NCBI GenBank assembly: GCA_001858525.1
Contig: LAPX01000004.1
Location: forward strand, 434,001-498,000
DNA length: 64,000 bases
Source: Vampirovibrio chlorellavorus
GTDB lineage: Bacteria > Cyanobacteriota > Vampirovibrionia > Vampirovibrionales > Vampirovibrionaceae
Direction: 5' to 3'
Below are positions 19,281 through 29,718 of the stretch, piece after piece. Every line of letters starts with the position of its first letter. Positions within the stretch are counted from its first letter, which is position 1. Under the pieces are notes generated by a model. That model was not told the DNA's origin. It was given only the letters and a program-made list of their open reading frames with translations, and searched no databases. Position numbers and translations under genes: made by a program.

Positions 19281-20456
19281 ATGGCCAGTTTTAAAAACTA
19301 CTATCTGATTTTGGGCGTGGAGGCCTTTGCCGACGCTGATGCCGTGCGCACTGCTTTTCGAAAGCTGGCCCGCCAGCATCATCCGGATCTGAACGCGGGC
19401 AACGCCCAGGCCGAGGAGCGTTTTAAGGAAATTAACGAGGCTTATGAAATTTTAAGCAACCCGGATAAACGGGCCATGCACGATGCCAGTTTGCGGGCGA
19501 TGAAAGGCAATCCGGGGGGCAACCCGGCGGAGGGAAAAGCGGCTTACAGCAAACAGGGCGATCAGACACCCAGGGGAAAAGCCAGTCCACCACCTGCCGC
19601 TGAGAAAAAGGCCAAAGCGGAGTCAGGGCCTGCAGCTTCTCCCAAAGCGGCTTCCTCATCATCGTCTTCGGAAAAGCCGGAGCTGAACAAGGATAAGGGC
19701 AGTAACACTTCCATTAATGACCTGTTTGAGTCCTTTTTGAAGAAGGGCTTTCAGGAAAAATCGCCCAAGGGTGCCCCTGATCGGGAGGAGGGGTTATTTA
19801 ATCCCAAGAAAGACCCCGGTAAAAAATCTGAAAAACCTCAACGGGGCGAGGACGTGCAGGTGAAGGCCGCGATTACCCCACAGGAAGCCATGGATGGGGT
19901 GGTGAAGACGGTCAATGTTCAGCACAATGAAATCTGCCGCCGTTGCTCCGGGACGGGCAAGGTGAATGGCCTGGTTTGTACTGCCTGTAGCGGAGAGAAA
20001 ATTCTGGTGCGCCTTAAAAAAATTGATGTGCGCATTCCTGCCGGGGTGAAAAATGGTTCCAAGGTGCGGGTGGCTAAAGAAGGCGGGCGTGGCTACGGCG
20101 GATCAGAAAACGGGGATTTGTTCCTGCAGATTGAAATTAGTGTGGATGCGGGCTTGCGCATTGAAGGGCTGGATGTTTACGGGGATGCCGTTATTGCGCT
20201 TACCGATGCTGTGCTGGGATGTGAGATTGAGGTTTCTACCTTGCATGGGGCCATGAAGATGACCGTGCCGCCGGGAACCCAGCCGGGCAAGGTCTTTCGG
20301 CTGAAGGAGCGTGGGGTGCAAAGCGGCCTGACTCAGGGCGATCACTATGTCACCGTCTCTGTGGTGGTGCCGGATGCCTTATCCGCTCGGGAACAGGAGC
20401 TCTATCAGGAGTTGGCACGTCTGCGTCCTGAGAAATCCAATGCCAAAAAACCTTGA
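19281..20456 (+). CDS. DnaJ-like co-chaperone with reduced zinc finger
   Basis: J domain with HPD; CRRCSGTGKVNGLVCTACSG; C-terminal DnaJ domains. Confidence 0.85.
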   Translation: MASFKNYYLILGVEAFADADAVRTAFRKLARQHHPDLNAGNAQAEERFKEINEAYEILSNPDKRAMHDASLRAMKGNPGGNPAEGKAAYSKQGDQTPRGKASPPPAAEKKAKAESGPAASPKAASSSSSSEKPELNKDKGSNTSINDLFESFLKKGFQEKSPKGAPDREEGLFNPKKDPGKKSEKPQRGEDVQVKAAITPQEAMDGVVKTVNVQHNEICRRCSGTGKVNGLVCTACSGEKILVRLKKIDVRIPAGVKNGSKVRVAKEGGRGYGGSENGDLFLQIEISVDAGLRIEGLDVYGDAVIALTDAVLGCEIEVSTLHGAMKMTVPPGTQPGKVFRLKERGVQSGLTQGDHYVTVSVVVPDALSAREQELYQELARLRPEKSNAKKP

Positions 20457-20584
20457 GACCTTTTTGGGGTTTCTTGACCCTGAAATCGGGAAGGATCCGG
20501 AATAGAGTCATACACAGCCTCCATCGTTTGGATGATGTTCACCATCTCAAAAACCTCCATACTGTGTAGGAACGTGGTGAAAGT

Positions 20585-21382
20585 GTGGAGTTAGACCGGA
20601 TGACCGGCTTAGGCATCAGGGCATTTCGTGGATGGAAAACGTTGGTGCTGTTATTGGCAGGGCTGGCACTCATTGGGCTGCTGGCATCTCCAGCCATGGC
20701 CCAGGTGGGAATCCCTACCGTGGATATTAAAGTGGGCTCGGCCACCAACCCGCAGGAGGTCAGCAAGGGCCTGCAAATATTGGTGCTGCTAACAGTCCTG
20801 ACCTTGGCTCCCGCCATTTTGGTTATGGGCACGGCCTTTACCAGAATCGTGATTGTTCTGTCACTGGTTCGGCAAGCCATTGGCACCCCCCAGTTACCAC
20901 CCAGTCAGGTGATTATCGGTCTGTCTCTCATTCTGACCTTTTTTGTGATGTCACCCACCATTGATCAGATCAACACTCAAGCCTTTCAACCATATCTCAA
21001 AGGGCAAATGCCGCAGGATGAGGCCTTGACCAAGGCCATGGTGCCGGTCAGAACTTTTATGTTCAAGCAAACCGCCCCCAAGGATCTGGAATTATTTATG
21101 GGGCTGGCCAAACTGAAAAAGCCCAAAAATCGGGGGGACGTGCCCACCTATGTATTGCTGCCCGCTTTTACCATCAGTGAGCTGAAAACGGCCTTCCAGT
21201 TGGGTTTTATCATCTTTCTGCCCTTCCTGATCATTGATATGGTGGTGTCCAGCGTGTTGGTGTCCATGGGGATGATGTTCTTGCCCCCGGCCACCATTGC
21301 CCTGCCCTTCAAACTGGTGTTGTTCGTGCTGGTAGACGGCTGGCACCTGATCTCTCAATCCCTGGTGACCGGATTTGGATAG
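20585..21382 (+). CDS. fliP: Flagellar biosynthetic protein FliP
   Basis: MGTAFTRIVIVLSLVRQAIGTPQLPPSQVIIGLSLILTFFVM. Confidence 0.95.
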   Translation: MELDRMTGLGIRAFRGWKTLVLLLAGLALIGLLASPAMAQVGIPTVDIKVGSATNPQEVSKGLQILVLLTVLTLAPAILVMGTAFTRIVIVLSLVRQAIGTPQLPPSQVIIGLSLILTFFVMSPTIDQINTQAFQPYLKGQMPQDEALTKAMVPVRTFMFKQTAPKDLELFMGLAKLKKPKNRGDVPTYVLLPAFTISELKTAFQLGFIIFLPFLIIDMVVSSVLVSMGMMFLPPATIALPFKLVLFVLVDGWHLISQSLVTGFG

Positions 21383-21388
21383 GAGAGA

Positions 21389-21676
21389 TTGCCGATGACC
21401 GAAGCCGCTTTTATCGATCTCCTTCAGAATGCCTTGTGGCTGATTATTTTGCTATCCGCGCCCATGTTGCTGGTGAATCTGGTGGTGGGGGTGGCTATTT
21501 CCATTTTTCAGGCGGTCACCCAAATTCAGGAAGCCTCGTTGTCGTTTGTGCCCAAATTGCTGGCCTCATTTCTCATTCTGATTTTGGCCGGGCCGTGGAT
21601 GACCCAAATGGTGCTGGATTACTCGGATCGGATTTTTGACACGCTGGTGGAAGTGGCCAAAGCCCCCAAACAGTAA
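21389..21676 (+). CDS. fliQ: Flagellar biosynthetic protein FliQ
   Basis: ISIFQAVTQIQEASLSFVPKLLA. Confidence 0.95.
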   Translation: MPMTEAAFIDLLQNALWLIILLSAPMLLVNLVVGVAISIFQAVTQIQEASLSFVPKLLASFLILILAGPWMTQMVLDYSDRIFDTLVEVAKAPKQ

Positions 21677-21693
21677 TAAGGAGATGAATCGGT

Positions 21694-22479
21694 TTGGATT
21701 TGAGCCTGCTAACCTTAAATACCGTCATCGCCTTTTTGCTGGTGCTGTTTCGCATTGCCGGGATGCTGGTTAGCGCGCCCCTGTTCAACATGCGCAATAT
21801 TCCGGCTCAGGTCAAAGTGGGCTTTGCCGTGGCCATTGCCCTCATTCTGTTTCCCCTGCATTCGGCCCATTTGGTCATTCCCAAGGATCTCATCCAGTTT
21901 TCCCTGTTGGTGATTCAGGAAAGCATTCTGGGCATTTTAATCGGCTTTACGGCCAATCTGGTGTTTATTGCCCTGCAAGTGGCCGGGGAGTTTTTCAGTA
22001 TGCAGATGGGCTTATCCATTGCCAATTTGCTGGATCCGGTCACTAATACCCAGTCGGCGGTGGTGGGACAGTTCTTTTTCTACTTTGCGGCCCTTCTGTT
22101 TTTAAACCTCAATATCCATCACGCCCTAATTGCCGGGGTGGATCGCAGTTTTAACGCCATCCCTTTGGGGCATTTTATTGGAGAAGGGAATTTAACCGGA
22201 GGGTTGATGGCGGAGCGTTTTATCCGACTCAGTAGCGATATGTTCATTATGGCCATGATGATTAGCGTGCCCCTCATGTCCATCCTCATTTTGCTAGAAA
22301 TTGCCCTGAGCTTTGTGGCCAAGGTCATGCCGCAAATGAATATTTTTATCGTAGGTTTGCCGGTAAAAGTAGGCGGCGGCTTGTTTGCCATGATGGTCAG
22401 CCTGCCCTATCTCAGCACTTTACTGGGCGATCAGTACGCCACTCTAGTCAAGGTCCTGTTGGGCCTGTACAAGACTTGA
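21694..22479 (+). CDS. fliR: Flagellar biosynthetic protein FliR
   Basis: FRIAGMLVSAPLFNMRNIPAQVKVGFAVAIAL; position. Confidence 0.93.
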   Translation: MDLSLLTLNTVIAFLLVLFRIAGMLVSAPLFNMRNIPAQVKVGFAVAIALILFPLHSAHLVIPKDLIQFSLLVIQESILGILIGFTANLVFIALQVAGEFFSMQMGLSIANLLDPVTNTQSAVVGQFFFYFAALLFLNLNIHHALIAGVDRSFNAIPLGHFIGEGNLTGGLMAERFIRLSSDMFIMAMMISVPLMSILILLEIALSFVAKVMPQMNIFIVGLPVKVGGGLFAMMVSLPYLSTLLGDQYATLVKVLLGLYKT

Positions 22480-22490
22480 GGGGGTAGCTT

Positions 22491-23651
22491 ATGTCCGGAG
22501 AAAAGACAGAAAAGCCAACAGGTAAGCGCATCTCGGATGCGCGAGCCAAGGGACAGGTGGCCAAAAGCCAGGACTTCAACGCCGCACTGGTTATGATTGC
22601 GGTGACCTGGATTATGGGCTCGATGGGACCTTACACGGTTAATACCGTGTACGCCCAAATGCAGTACACCTTTGGCAAGCTGCTGACCAGCCCTGCGGTG
22701 TTGCAGCCCATGACCAAAAGTAGTTTTGACGCCATTTTTTCCGGCACCTTGCAGTCCATGATCTGGCTGATGCTGCCCTTTTTACTGTCCGTGTGCGTAA
22801 TGGCCGCCTTGTCCAATCTGGTGCAGGTGCGTCCCCTGTTTAGCATGCAGGCCATTGCCCCCAAGCTGGATAAACTCAACCCGCTGAATGGGTTTAAGCG
22901 CCTGTTTTCTATGCGCTCGGTCATTGAAGTGGTCAAGGCCATCATCAAAATGACCATCATCGGAACCTGCGGCTATTCGGTCATCTCTGGGCATTTGCAG
23001 GAACTGATGGGCTTGGGCGCTGTGGATGTACCCACCGCCTGGGGCGTAATCGTGGGCGTGGCCGGGGAAATTGCCAAGCAAGGCTGCATTGCCTTTTTGA
23101 TCATCGGGATGGCTGACTGGCGTTATCAGGCCTGGGAGCTGGAAAAGCAATTGCGCATGTCCAAGCAGGACATTAAGGACGAGCGCAAAAATTCCGATGG
23201 CGATCCCATGATGAAAAGCCGCATGCGCCAGATGGGTATGAAGATGATGCGCACCCGTCAGTTGGCCGCCGTACCCACCGCGGATGTGGTCATTACCAAC
23301 CCCACGCACTACGCCATCGCCCTGAAGTACGACCCGGACATTGCCCCGGCCCCGGTTGTGGTGGCCATGGGGAAGGATCTCTTCGCCCAGAAAATTAAGG
23401 AAGTGGCCAAAGAGGCCGGCGTGCCCATGGTGGAAAACAAGCCGCTGGCAAGAGCTTTGTACCCGGTGATTGAAGTGGAAGCCATGATTCCGCCGGATTT
23501 GTTTGTGGCCGTGGCCGAAGTACTGGCCTTTGTCTTTGCCAAACACAAGGGACGTCGTCTGGCGGCCCAAAAGCGCTCCAAAGAGGCCGCCGAAAAGGAA
23601 GCTGCTAAGCAGGAAGCCAAACGCAAGTTGCGGGAGGAGGCTGAAGAATGA
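22491..23651 (+). CDS. flhB: Flagellar biosynthetic protein FlhB
   Basis: EKTEKPTGKRISDARAKGQVAKSQD, autocleavage NPTHY. Confidence 0.95.
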   Translation: MSGEKTEKPTGKRISDARAKGQVAKSQDFNAALVMIAVTWIMGSMGPYTVNTVYAQMQYTFGKLLTSPAVLQPMTKSSFDAIFSGTLQSMIWLMLPFLLSVCVMAALSNLVQVRPLFSMQAIAPKLDKLNPLNGFKRLFSMRSVIEVVKAIIKMTIIGTCGYSVISGHLQELMGLGAVDVPTAWGVIVGVAGEIAKQGCIAFLIIGMADWRYQAWELEKQLRMSKQDIKDERKNSDGDPMMKSRMRQMGMKMMRTRQLAAVPTADVVITNPTHYAIALKYDPDIAPAPVVVAMGKDLFAQKIKEVAKEAGVPMVENKPLARALYPVIEVEAMIPPDLFVAVAEVLAFVFAKHKGRRLAAQKRSKEAAEKEAAKQEAKRKLREEAEE

Positions 23652-25759
23652 GCGCTCCCAAAAATAAAATGCCCAAACTGACCTGGAAAGATTTGCTAAA
23701 GCATAACGATGTGCTGTTGGCGGTGGGCATTGTGTTTGTGGTCACCATGATGGTGATTCCCCTGTCGCCGTTGATCCTGGATGTGTTTCTGACCCTGAAC
23801 ATCGCCCTGTCAGTGACGATTTTGCTGGTCACGCTGTACACCCAAGAGCCGCTTCAGTACTCCACCTTTCCCACCATTTTGCTGTTTGCCACTTTATTCC
23901 GGCTGGGTCTTAACGTCAGCACCACCCGGTTGATTCTGCTCAACGGGGAAGCCGGACAAGTGGTTCACGCCTTCGGGAACTTCGTTATCGGCGGGAATTA
24001 CGTGGTGGGTATGCTGATCTTCATCATCCTCATCATCATCAACTTTATCGTTATCACCAACGGTGCGGGCCGAGTCTCGGAAGTGGCCGCCCGATTTACT
24101 TTGGACGCCATGCCCGGTAAGCAGTTGAGCATTGATGCCGATTTAAACGCCGGTATGATCGATGAGAAAGAGGCCAAGCGCCGTCGGCAAAACATTCAGA
24201 GAGAGGCCGATTTTTACGGGACCATGGACGGTGCCAGCAAGTTTGTAAAAGGCGATGCCATTGCCGCCATTATTATTACGGTCATCAACATTGTAGGCGG
24301 CTTGATTATCGGGGTCATGCAGATGGGCATGCCCTTAGAGCAGGCTGCCGCCACCTTCACCACCCTATCGGTAGGGGATGGTTTGGTTTCCCAGTTGCCC
24401 GCCCTGATTATTTCAGCGGCCACCGGTATTTTGGTCACCCGGGTCAATGATTCCGAGATGTCTCTGGGGGATGAAATTGGCGGACAAATGTTTCAAAACC
24501 CCAAGGTCATGGCCATTATGGGCAGCCTGATGCTGTTGATGGGCATGATCCCCGGCTTGCCCAACCTGCCTTTCCTGACCGTTGGCGCTTTGGCTGTGGG
24601 TGGTAGCTTTCTACTGGTGAAAAACACCCGGGAAAAGGCTGAACTGAAAATACTGGAAGATAACAAGGCCAAAACCGTTCAAAAGAAGAAAACCACCACC
24701 GAAAACGTGCTGGATTTGCTGCAAGTGGAAACCATGGAGCTGGAAATCGGCTATCGGCTGGTGCCGCTGATTGAAGCGGAAGCGGGAGGCGACCTGCTGG
24801 AGCGGATTGCCCAAATTCGCAAGCAGGTGGCTTTGGAATTTGGCTTTGTACTGCCGTCCATTCGGGTGCGAGACAATTTGCAATTGCCGCCCAACCAGTA
24901 CAACATCAAGTTGCGGGGCGTGACCATTGATCAGGGGGAGGTGATGGCCGATTTATGGCTGGCCATGAGTACCGATCCCGATATCATTGAGCCCATTCAA
25001 GGTATTGAGACCAAGGAGCCCGCCTTTGGCTTACCCGCTTTGTGGATTGAGGCCGATGAAAAAGAGCAGGCCGAGCTGAACGGATACACCGTGGTCAGTG
25101 CCTCAGCGGTGGTGTCTACTCATTTGACGGAATTTATCAAGAAAAACTCGGCGGACATTCTGGGCCGGGCCGATGTCCAGAACCTGTTGACCAATGCCAA
25201 AAAATCCAACGAAAGCCTGGTCACGGATTTGGTTCCCGACACACTGACCGAAGCCGAAATCCAGATTATTTTGCAGAACCTGCTGCGAGAAAAAGTCAGT
25301 ATTCGGGACATGGTGACCATTCTGGAGTCATTGGGTTACCACTGCCGAGTCAACAAAGACCCGGATTACCTCACCGAGCAGGTGCGCATGGCCTTGTCCC
25401 GCAGTATTTGCAAGCAACACCAAAACCCGGACACCGGAGAATTGCCCGTGTTAACCCTGGATCCTACTGTGGAAGAGCAAATGGCCCAAGGCTTAACCCA
25501 GGATGGGCAGACTTTGGCCCTGGGACCCGTGTTTACCCAAAAACTATTTGCCGCCCTCAATCAGGAAATAGAGCGGGTGATTGGTGCCCATGGGGTACAG
25601 CCGGTCTTGCTGTGCAATGCCCGCTTGCGTTTGCCTTTCAGGCGTATGATTGAACGCATGCTGCCCCAAATTGCCGTGCTGTCCTACAACGAGATTGGCC
25701 CCAGCATCAAGGCCACCGCCGTGGGCTCGGTGCGGGTGGATTTGGCCCAATTGGCTTAA
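23648..25759 (+). CDS. flhA: Flagellar biosynthesis protein FlhA
   Basis: STFPTILLFATLFRLGLNVSTTRLIL, RVSEVAARFTLDAMPGKQLSIDADLNAG. Confidence 0.96.
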   Translation: MSAPKNKMPKLTWKDLLKHNDVLLAVGIVFVVTMMVIPLSPLILDVFLTLNIALSVTILLVTLYTQEPLQYSTFPTILLFATLFRLGLNVSTTRLILLNGEAGQVVHAFGNFVIGGNYVVGMLIFIILIIINFIVITNGAGRVSEVAARFTLDAMPGKQLSIDADLNAGMIDEKEAKRRRQNIQREADFYGTMDGASKFVKGDAIAAIIITVINIVGGLIIGVMQMGMPLEQAAATFTTLSVGDGLVSQLPALIISAATGILVTRVNDSEMSLGDEIGGQMFQNPKVMAIMGSLMLLMGMIPGLPNLPFLTVGALAVGGSFLLVKNTREKAELKILEDNKAKTVQKKKTTTENVLDLLQVETMELEIGYRLVPLIEAEAGGDLLERIAQIRKQVALEFGFVLPSIRVRDNLQLPPNQYNIKLRGVTIDQGEVMADLWLAMSTDPDIIEPIQGIETKEPAFGLPALWIEADEKEQAELNGYTVVSASAVVSTHLTEFIKKNSADILGRADVQNLLTNAKKSNESLVTDLVPDTLTEAEIQIILQNLLREKVSIRDMVTILESLGYHCRVNKDPDYLTEQVRMALSRSICKQHQNPDTGELPVLTLDPTVEEQMAQGLTQDGQTLALGPVFTQKLFAALNQEIERVIGAHGVQPVLLCNARLRLPFRRMIERMLPQIAVLSYNEIGPSIKATAVGSVRVDLAQLA

Positions 25760-25784
25760 ATGGAGTCGCTGACGTGGAGTGTGA

Positions 25785-26189
25785 TTGGTCATGAAACTGA
25801 ATACCAAAGTAGGCGGAATCTGTGCCAGCTTGACCTTTCTGATTACGGCACTCCCTGGCTTTTACCAGCAGGCCCGGCCCACGGACTTTAATTTTATCTC
25901 TTCAGACTCTTTTTCGGGCATGGCCGTGGTGGAAACACTGGCCATCAGTCTGCTAGGGGCTCTGGCCGCTGGTATGATCGGCTACATCATTGGCGATATC
26001 CTTTCTAATCCGCAAAAGGCTGCCAAACCATCGGCTTCCCCTCTCCCGTCTCCCGCCGCCCCGGTGGTCACACAGCCGGATTCATCCGATCTAACTGAGA
26101 ATGGCCCTGAGATTGACGAAGAAAGTGACCTGACAGAATCACCAGATCCTGGCACAGCACCAGCGGCTGAAACGGCCGATTTGGAATAA
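25785..26189 (+). CDS. Hypothetical two-TM protein downstream of flhA
   Basis: ORF with N-terminal TMs and acidic C-terminal tail. Confidence 0.6.
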   Translation: MVMKLNTKVGGICASLTFLITALPGFYQQARPTDFNFISSDSFSGMAVVETLAISLLGALAAGMIGYIIGDILSNPQKAAKPSASPLPSPAAPVVTQPDSSDLTENGPEIDEESDLTESPDPGTAPAAETADLE

Positions 26190-26321
26190 ACGCTGCTTTT
26201 TAGCGGTTTTGGGGAAGTGTTTGCTATAATAAAGTATTAAATTAGCTTGGTTGCGCTGAAATTAAAGTTTTTGGCAACAATGCCGATTTAATAATTACCG
26301 TTTTCCCTAAAGGAAAAAGGT

Positions 26322-28259
26322 GTGTTGGAAGTAAACCCTCAAGGTTACATGGGTACAGTCGAACCTCCAGGCAGTACAAGGCCAGCCGATTATTCAGGCA
26401 CTCCCACCTATATCGGCCCTCGTGATAACGCATTTCAGCATGCGGAATCATCGCTTTGGGTTGCTTTTTTGGTCAATATTGCAGTGGGGGCCATTAAGTT
26501 CGTGGCTTGGCTATTTTCTCAAAGCCCCTCCATGTTCAGTGAGAGTTTGCACTCCTTTGGCGATGCGGTGAACAGCATTGCCCTGATTCTGGGGAACAAA
26601 TTCAGTCAACGCCCCCCGGATCGTAGTCACCCCTTTGGGTATGGACTGGAAGCCAATGTTTGGGCCTTGGCCGCTTGCGTTTTCCTCATTGGTACTTCCA
26701 TCTGGGCTGTTTCCGAAGGCTTTCAGCATTTTACCGCCCGAAACCAGGAAGTGATGACCCTGCATGGGTTCCTGACTTCTGTGATCATCCTGATCATCAG
26801 CATCATGCTGGAGATTGTGGCCGTTCGGCGTGCTTCTCAGGCTGTGCTGGAGGAAATGCAGATTACGCCGCGCAATGAGCTGCAAATTTTCACCCTGGCC
26901 TATGCCAATATTAAAAACGTACTCAGTCCCACCACCCGCTTTGTGTTCTACGAAGATAATATCGCGCTGTTGGGTGCTTTTTTGGCGTTAAGCGCCATTT
27001 CGGTTTCTTATTTTGTGGTGCACTCTGGTCTGGTGGTTCCGGGCACTTTGGCCTTGCCGGAGTTTCTCTCCTGGACACTGGTTCGCTTTGACGCCATGGT
27101 CTCCATGTTGATTGGTGGCTTGTTGGCCGGTATGGCCATTTACCTGTTTCGTCATAACCGGGGTATTCTGACCCAAAGTTCGGCCTCTCCCCGGGTGGAG
27201 AAAAAGATTACCGATTTGGTCACCAGTATGCACGGCGTTTCGGAAATTCTGGATTTAAAAACCCTGGATCACGGTATGGCGGGCCTGACCGTTCATCTCA
27301 AGGTGCAAGTGGATCCCTATATTCAGGTTAAGGACGTGGATGATCTGACCGAGCGCATCAAACACAAGATTCAACGCCGGGTGGTGCAGGCCTCTCAGGT
27401 CTTTGTGGAAGTGCTGGCCGATGAATCCGAGATTGAATGGGGCGAAAAGTTCAATGCACTGGTGGAGCAAGGCCGTAAGGAAGGGGTTTTGGATGCCCGG
27501 TCCGAAATCCTGCTGAAAAATGTCTATGACTTCAGTGAGGCCACGGTGAAAGACATCATGATTCCCCGCATTGACGTGGAATACGTGGATGTAGAGACCC
27601 CCTTGTCTGAAGTGGCTGATTTGATGATTGAAACCGGCCACTCTCGCCTGCCCGTGTTCAAGGAGAACGTGGATGATTTGGTCGGACTGGTGCATTCCCG
27701 CGATGTGTTTGAGCTTATTCGCAAAGACCAGATGGAAACATCGCTGGCCAGCATTGTGCGGGAGATTGATATTTTTCCGGAAAACAAGGGCATTAGCGAT
27801 TTATTGGAAGATTTCAAGCGCAATAAAATCCGGATTGCGGCGGTGGCCGATGAACATGGCGGTTTTGCCGGACTGGTAACTGTTGAGGACGTGATTGAGG
27901 AAATCATTGGCGAGATTTGGGATGAGCATGAGCCGGAAGACCCCATGATGATCATTCTTAGCCCCAATCGGGTTCAGGTCAACGGAAAATGCGAGATTGA
28001 AGATCTCAACGAGCAACTGGATTTGAACATTCCCTTTGATGATTTTAAGACGGTGGGTGGTTATGTTTTCGGTGAATTGGGCAGAGAGCCAGAAGAAGGT
28101 GATGAAGTCACCTTTGAGGACTTGAAATTCACCGTAAAAGAAGCCGATGGCCCTCGCATTGTCAGCGTGATGATTGAATCCCCTGTTCCGTTTCAGTTGA
28201 AGCGGGAAGTGTCCTCGGAGTCCAGCAAAGGCAACGGCACAGTGAACGTGGCCGATTAG
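26322..28259 (+). CDS. Fusion: cation diffusion facilitator TM domain + CBS pair + CorC/HlyC transporter-associated domain
   Basis: HSFGDAVNSIALILGNKFSQRPPDRSHPFGYG (CDF); IMIPRIDVEYVDVETPLSEVADLMIETGHSRLPVF...GLVTVEDVIEEIIGEIWDEHEPED (CBS/CorC). Confidence 0.85.
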   Translation: MLEVNPQGYMGTVEPPGSTRPADYSGTPTYIGPRDNAFQHAESSLWVAFLVNIAVGAIKFVAWLFSQSPSMFSESLHSFGDAVNSIALILGNKFSQRPPDRSHPFGYGLEANVWALAACVFLIGTSIWAVSEGFQHFTARNQEVMTLHGFLTSVIILIISIMLEIVAVRRASQAVLEEMQITPRNELQIFTLAYANIKNVLSPTTRFVFYEDNIALLGAFLALSAISVSYFVVHSGLVVPGTLALPEFLSWTLVRFDAMVSMLIGGLLAGMAIYLFRHNRGILTQSSASPRVEKKITDLVTSMHGVSEILDLKTLDHGMAGLTVHLKVQVDPYIQVKDVDDLTERIKHKIQRRVVQASQVFVEVLADESEIEWGEKFNALVEQGRKEGVLDARSEILLKNVYDFSEATVKDIMIPRIDVEYVDVETPLSEVADLMIETGHSRLPVFKENVDDLVGLVHSRDVFELIRKDQMETSLASIVREIDIFPENKGISDLLEDFKRNKIRIAAVADEHGGFAGLVTVEDVIEEIIGEIWDEHEPEDPMMIILSPNRVQVNGKCEIEDLNEQLDLNIPFDDFKTVGGYVFGELGREPEEGDEVTFEDLKFTVKEADGPRIVSVMIESPVPFQLKREVSSESSKGNGTVNVAD

Positions 28260-28281
28260 CGGAACCCAGTGATTCTGTGCT

Positions 28282-29202
28282 TTAAGATTCCGCCGTGCCC
28301 ACCAGCGCCGCAGCGGCTTTCAGACTTTGCCAATCCTCAGGACTCATAATTGGCTGAGGCTCCCACAACGGTGGCTGCTGACTAACCGCTTGGTTGACGG
28401 CATGCAGTCGTTTGGGTAAGCTCGGGTGGTTTTCTCCGTAGACCTTCCACTCCAGTTGCCGCCACCATTTTGCCTTGCTTTTGTTCCGGGTCATATTTTC
28501 AAAGGCTGTTAAATAGCCGTCGGTGCCAAAGCCCGCTTTGGAAAGCAGTCGAATGGCATTAATGTCCGCTCTGGCCTCGTCTTTGCGTTCCATAAAAGCG
28601 GCCCATTGAAAGCTGCCAATCGGGACCACTAGAGAAACTCCCAAGCTTTTCACCAGACTGCGCACCCGGAAGACCCAAAAGGCCAGTTCATCCGCCAAGA
28701 CGATAGCGCCTGAGGCAATGCCCTGACGTACTCTTTTGGCTTTGACATCTTCAAACTGCACATGGCTCAACTCATGAGCCATCACAAACGCCAATTCCTC
28801 CGGGGATTTAGCTTGTTTCAGAGTATCCAGATGAAAGACCACGGTGCCATTGCCATAGGCGGCGGCATTATAAAACGGCTTATTCACCACCATGACTTTA
28901 TTGGGCTTGGGAATGCCATTCCGGCTGGCGATTTGTTGGGCCAATCGGGTGAGCGGTACGGTGGCTTCCGGCATATACAATGGTTTGGAGCGACTCAGTA
29001 TCCACTCATCAATTTTGGATGTGGCTTTGCGATCCGGCTTGGGTACAGCGGGTGCCTGGGGGGAGATGAACTCATCCAGCGTGTTAAGTGGATCGGTGAC
29101 CGGCGGGAGTTTGCGCGTGGCAGGAGAGACAAACTGCGGGTCTATGACGACTGGGATGACTGGTAGGACAGGCAGGTAGGCTCCCATCGAATCCACTGAC
29201 AT
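28282..29202 (-). CDS. M48-family zinc metallopeptidase
   Basis: AFVMAHELSHVQFEDVKAKR with downstream ERKDEARADINAIRLLSKAGF. Confidence 0.88.
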   Translation of the reverse strand: MSVDSMGAYLPVLPVIPVVIDPQFVSPATRKLPPVTDPLNTLDEFISPQAPAVPKPDRKATSKIDEWILSRSKPLYMPEATVPLTRLAQQIASRNGIPKPNKVMVVNKPFYNAAAYGNGTVVFHLDTLKQAKSPEELAFVMAHELSHVQFEDVKAKRVRQGIASGAIVLADELAFWVFRVRSLVKSLGVSLVVPIGSFQWAAFMERKDEARADINAIRLLSKAGFGTDGYLTAFENMTRNKSKAKWWRQLEWKVYGENHPSLPKRLHAVNQAVSQQPPLWEPQPIMSPEDWQSLKAAAALVGTAES

Positions 29203-29316
29203 GCAGAACTCCCCGTAACTTTTTTAACCCATATCTTTCTTTAAAGACTCGCTCCACTATACGGCACAGGCATTTGAAAATCCAGCGGATCGAATGGACT
29301 ATTTTTAGAAGGCTTT

Positions 29317-29718
29317 TTAGTGATCCACCGTGCTTAAAAAGTTGGCATCCCGAATCAGTACCCACTGCCCGGCCGCTGTTTTCCTGAAAACGGATAAAAC
29401 CGGCCCTTTGCGCTCTATGGCTTGTGCGCTGCCCTTGGGCGTAATGGCCAGATGCAGATAGCTTTGGCAGTAAAGCAGATTGCCCGATTCCTCCAATGCG
29501 TTAATGTGCCAATCGACGATGCTCAATTGGACACTTTGACGGATGGCACTGAAACTTTGGAGAAAATCGTCCCGGGTGATGGGTGGATGGTCGGCCACCA
29601 GAAAGATGGCATCTTCGGCCATCAGCGATTGAATGATGTCTAAATCCCCTTGGCCAGAGGCGTGATGCCAGGTTTGCATCAGGGAGTAAATGGGGTGATT
29701 TTCAAACGGCTTGGCCAC
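29317..29718 (-). CDS. NTF2/SnoaL-like (DUF4440-type) protein
   Basis: HHASGQGDLDIIQSLMAEDAIFLVADHPPITRDDFLQSF pattern. Confidence 0.75.
   Translation of the reverse strand: MAKPFENHPIYSLMQTWHHASGQGDLDIIQSLMAEDAIFLVADHPPITRDDFLQSFSAIRQSVQLSIVDWHINALEESGNLLYCQSYLHLAITPKGSAQAIERKGPVLSVFRKTAAGQWVLIRDANFLSTVDH

Noticed and set aside
22782-23570. 262-aa minus-strand ORF inside flhB
   Set aside because: Antisense shadow of a gene with the diagnostic NPTH motif.
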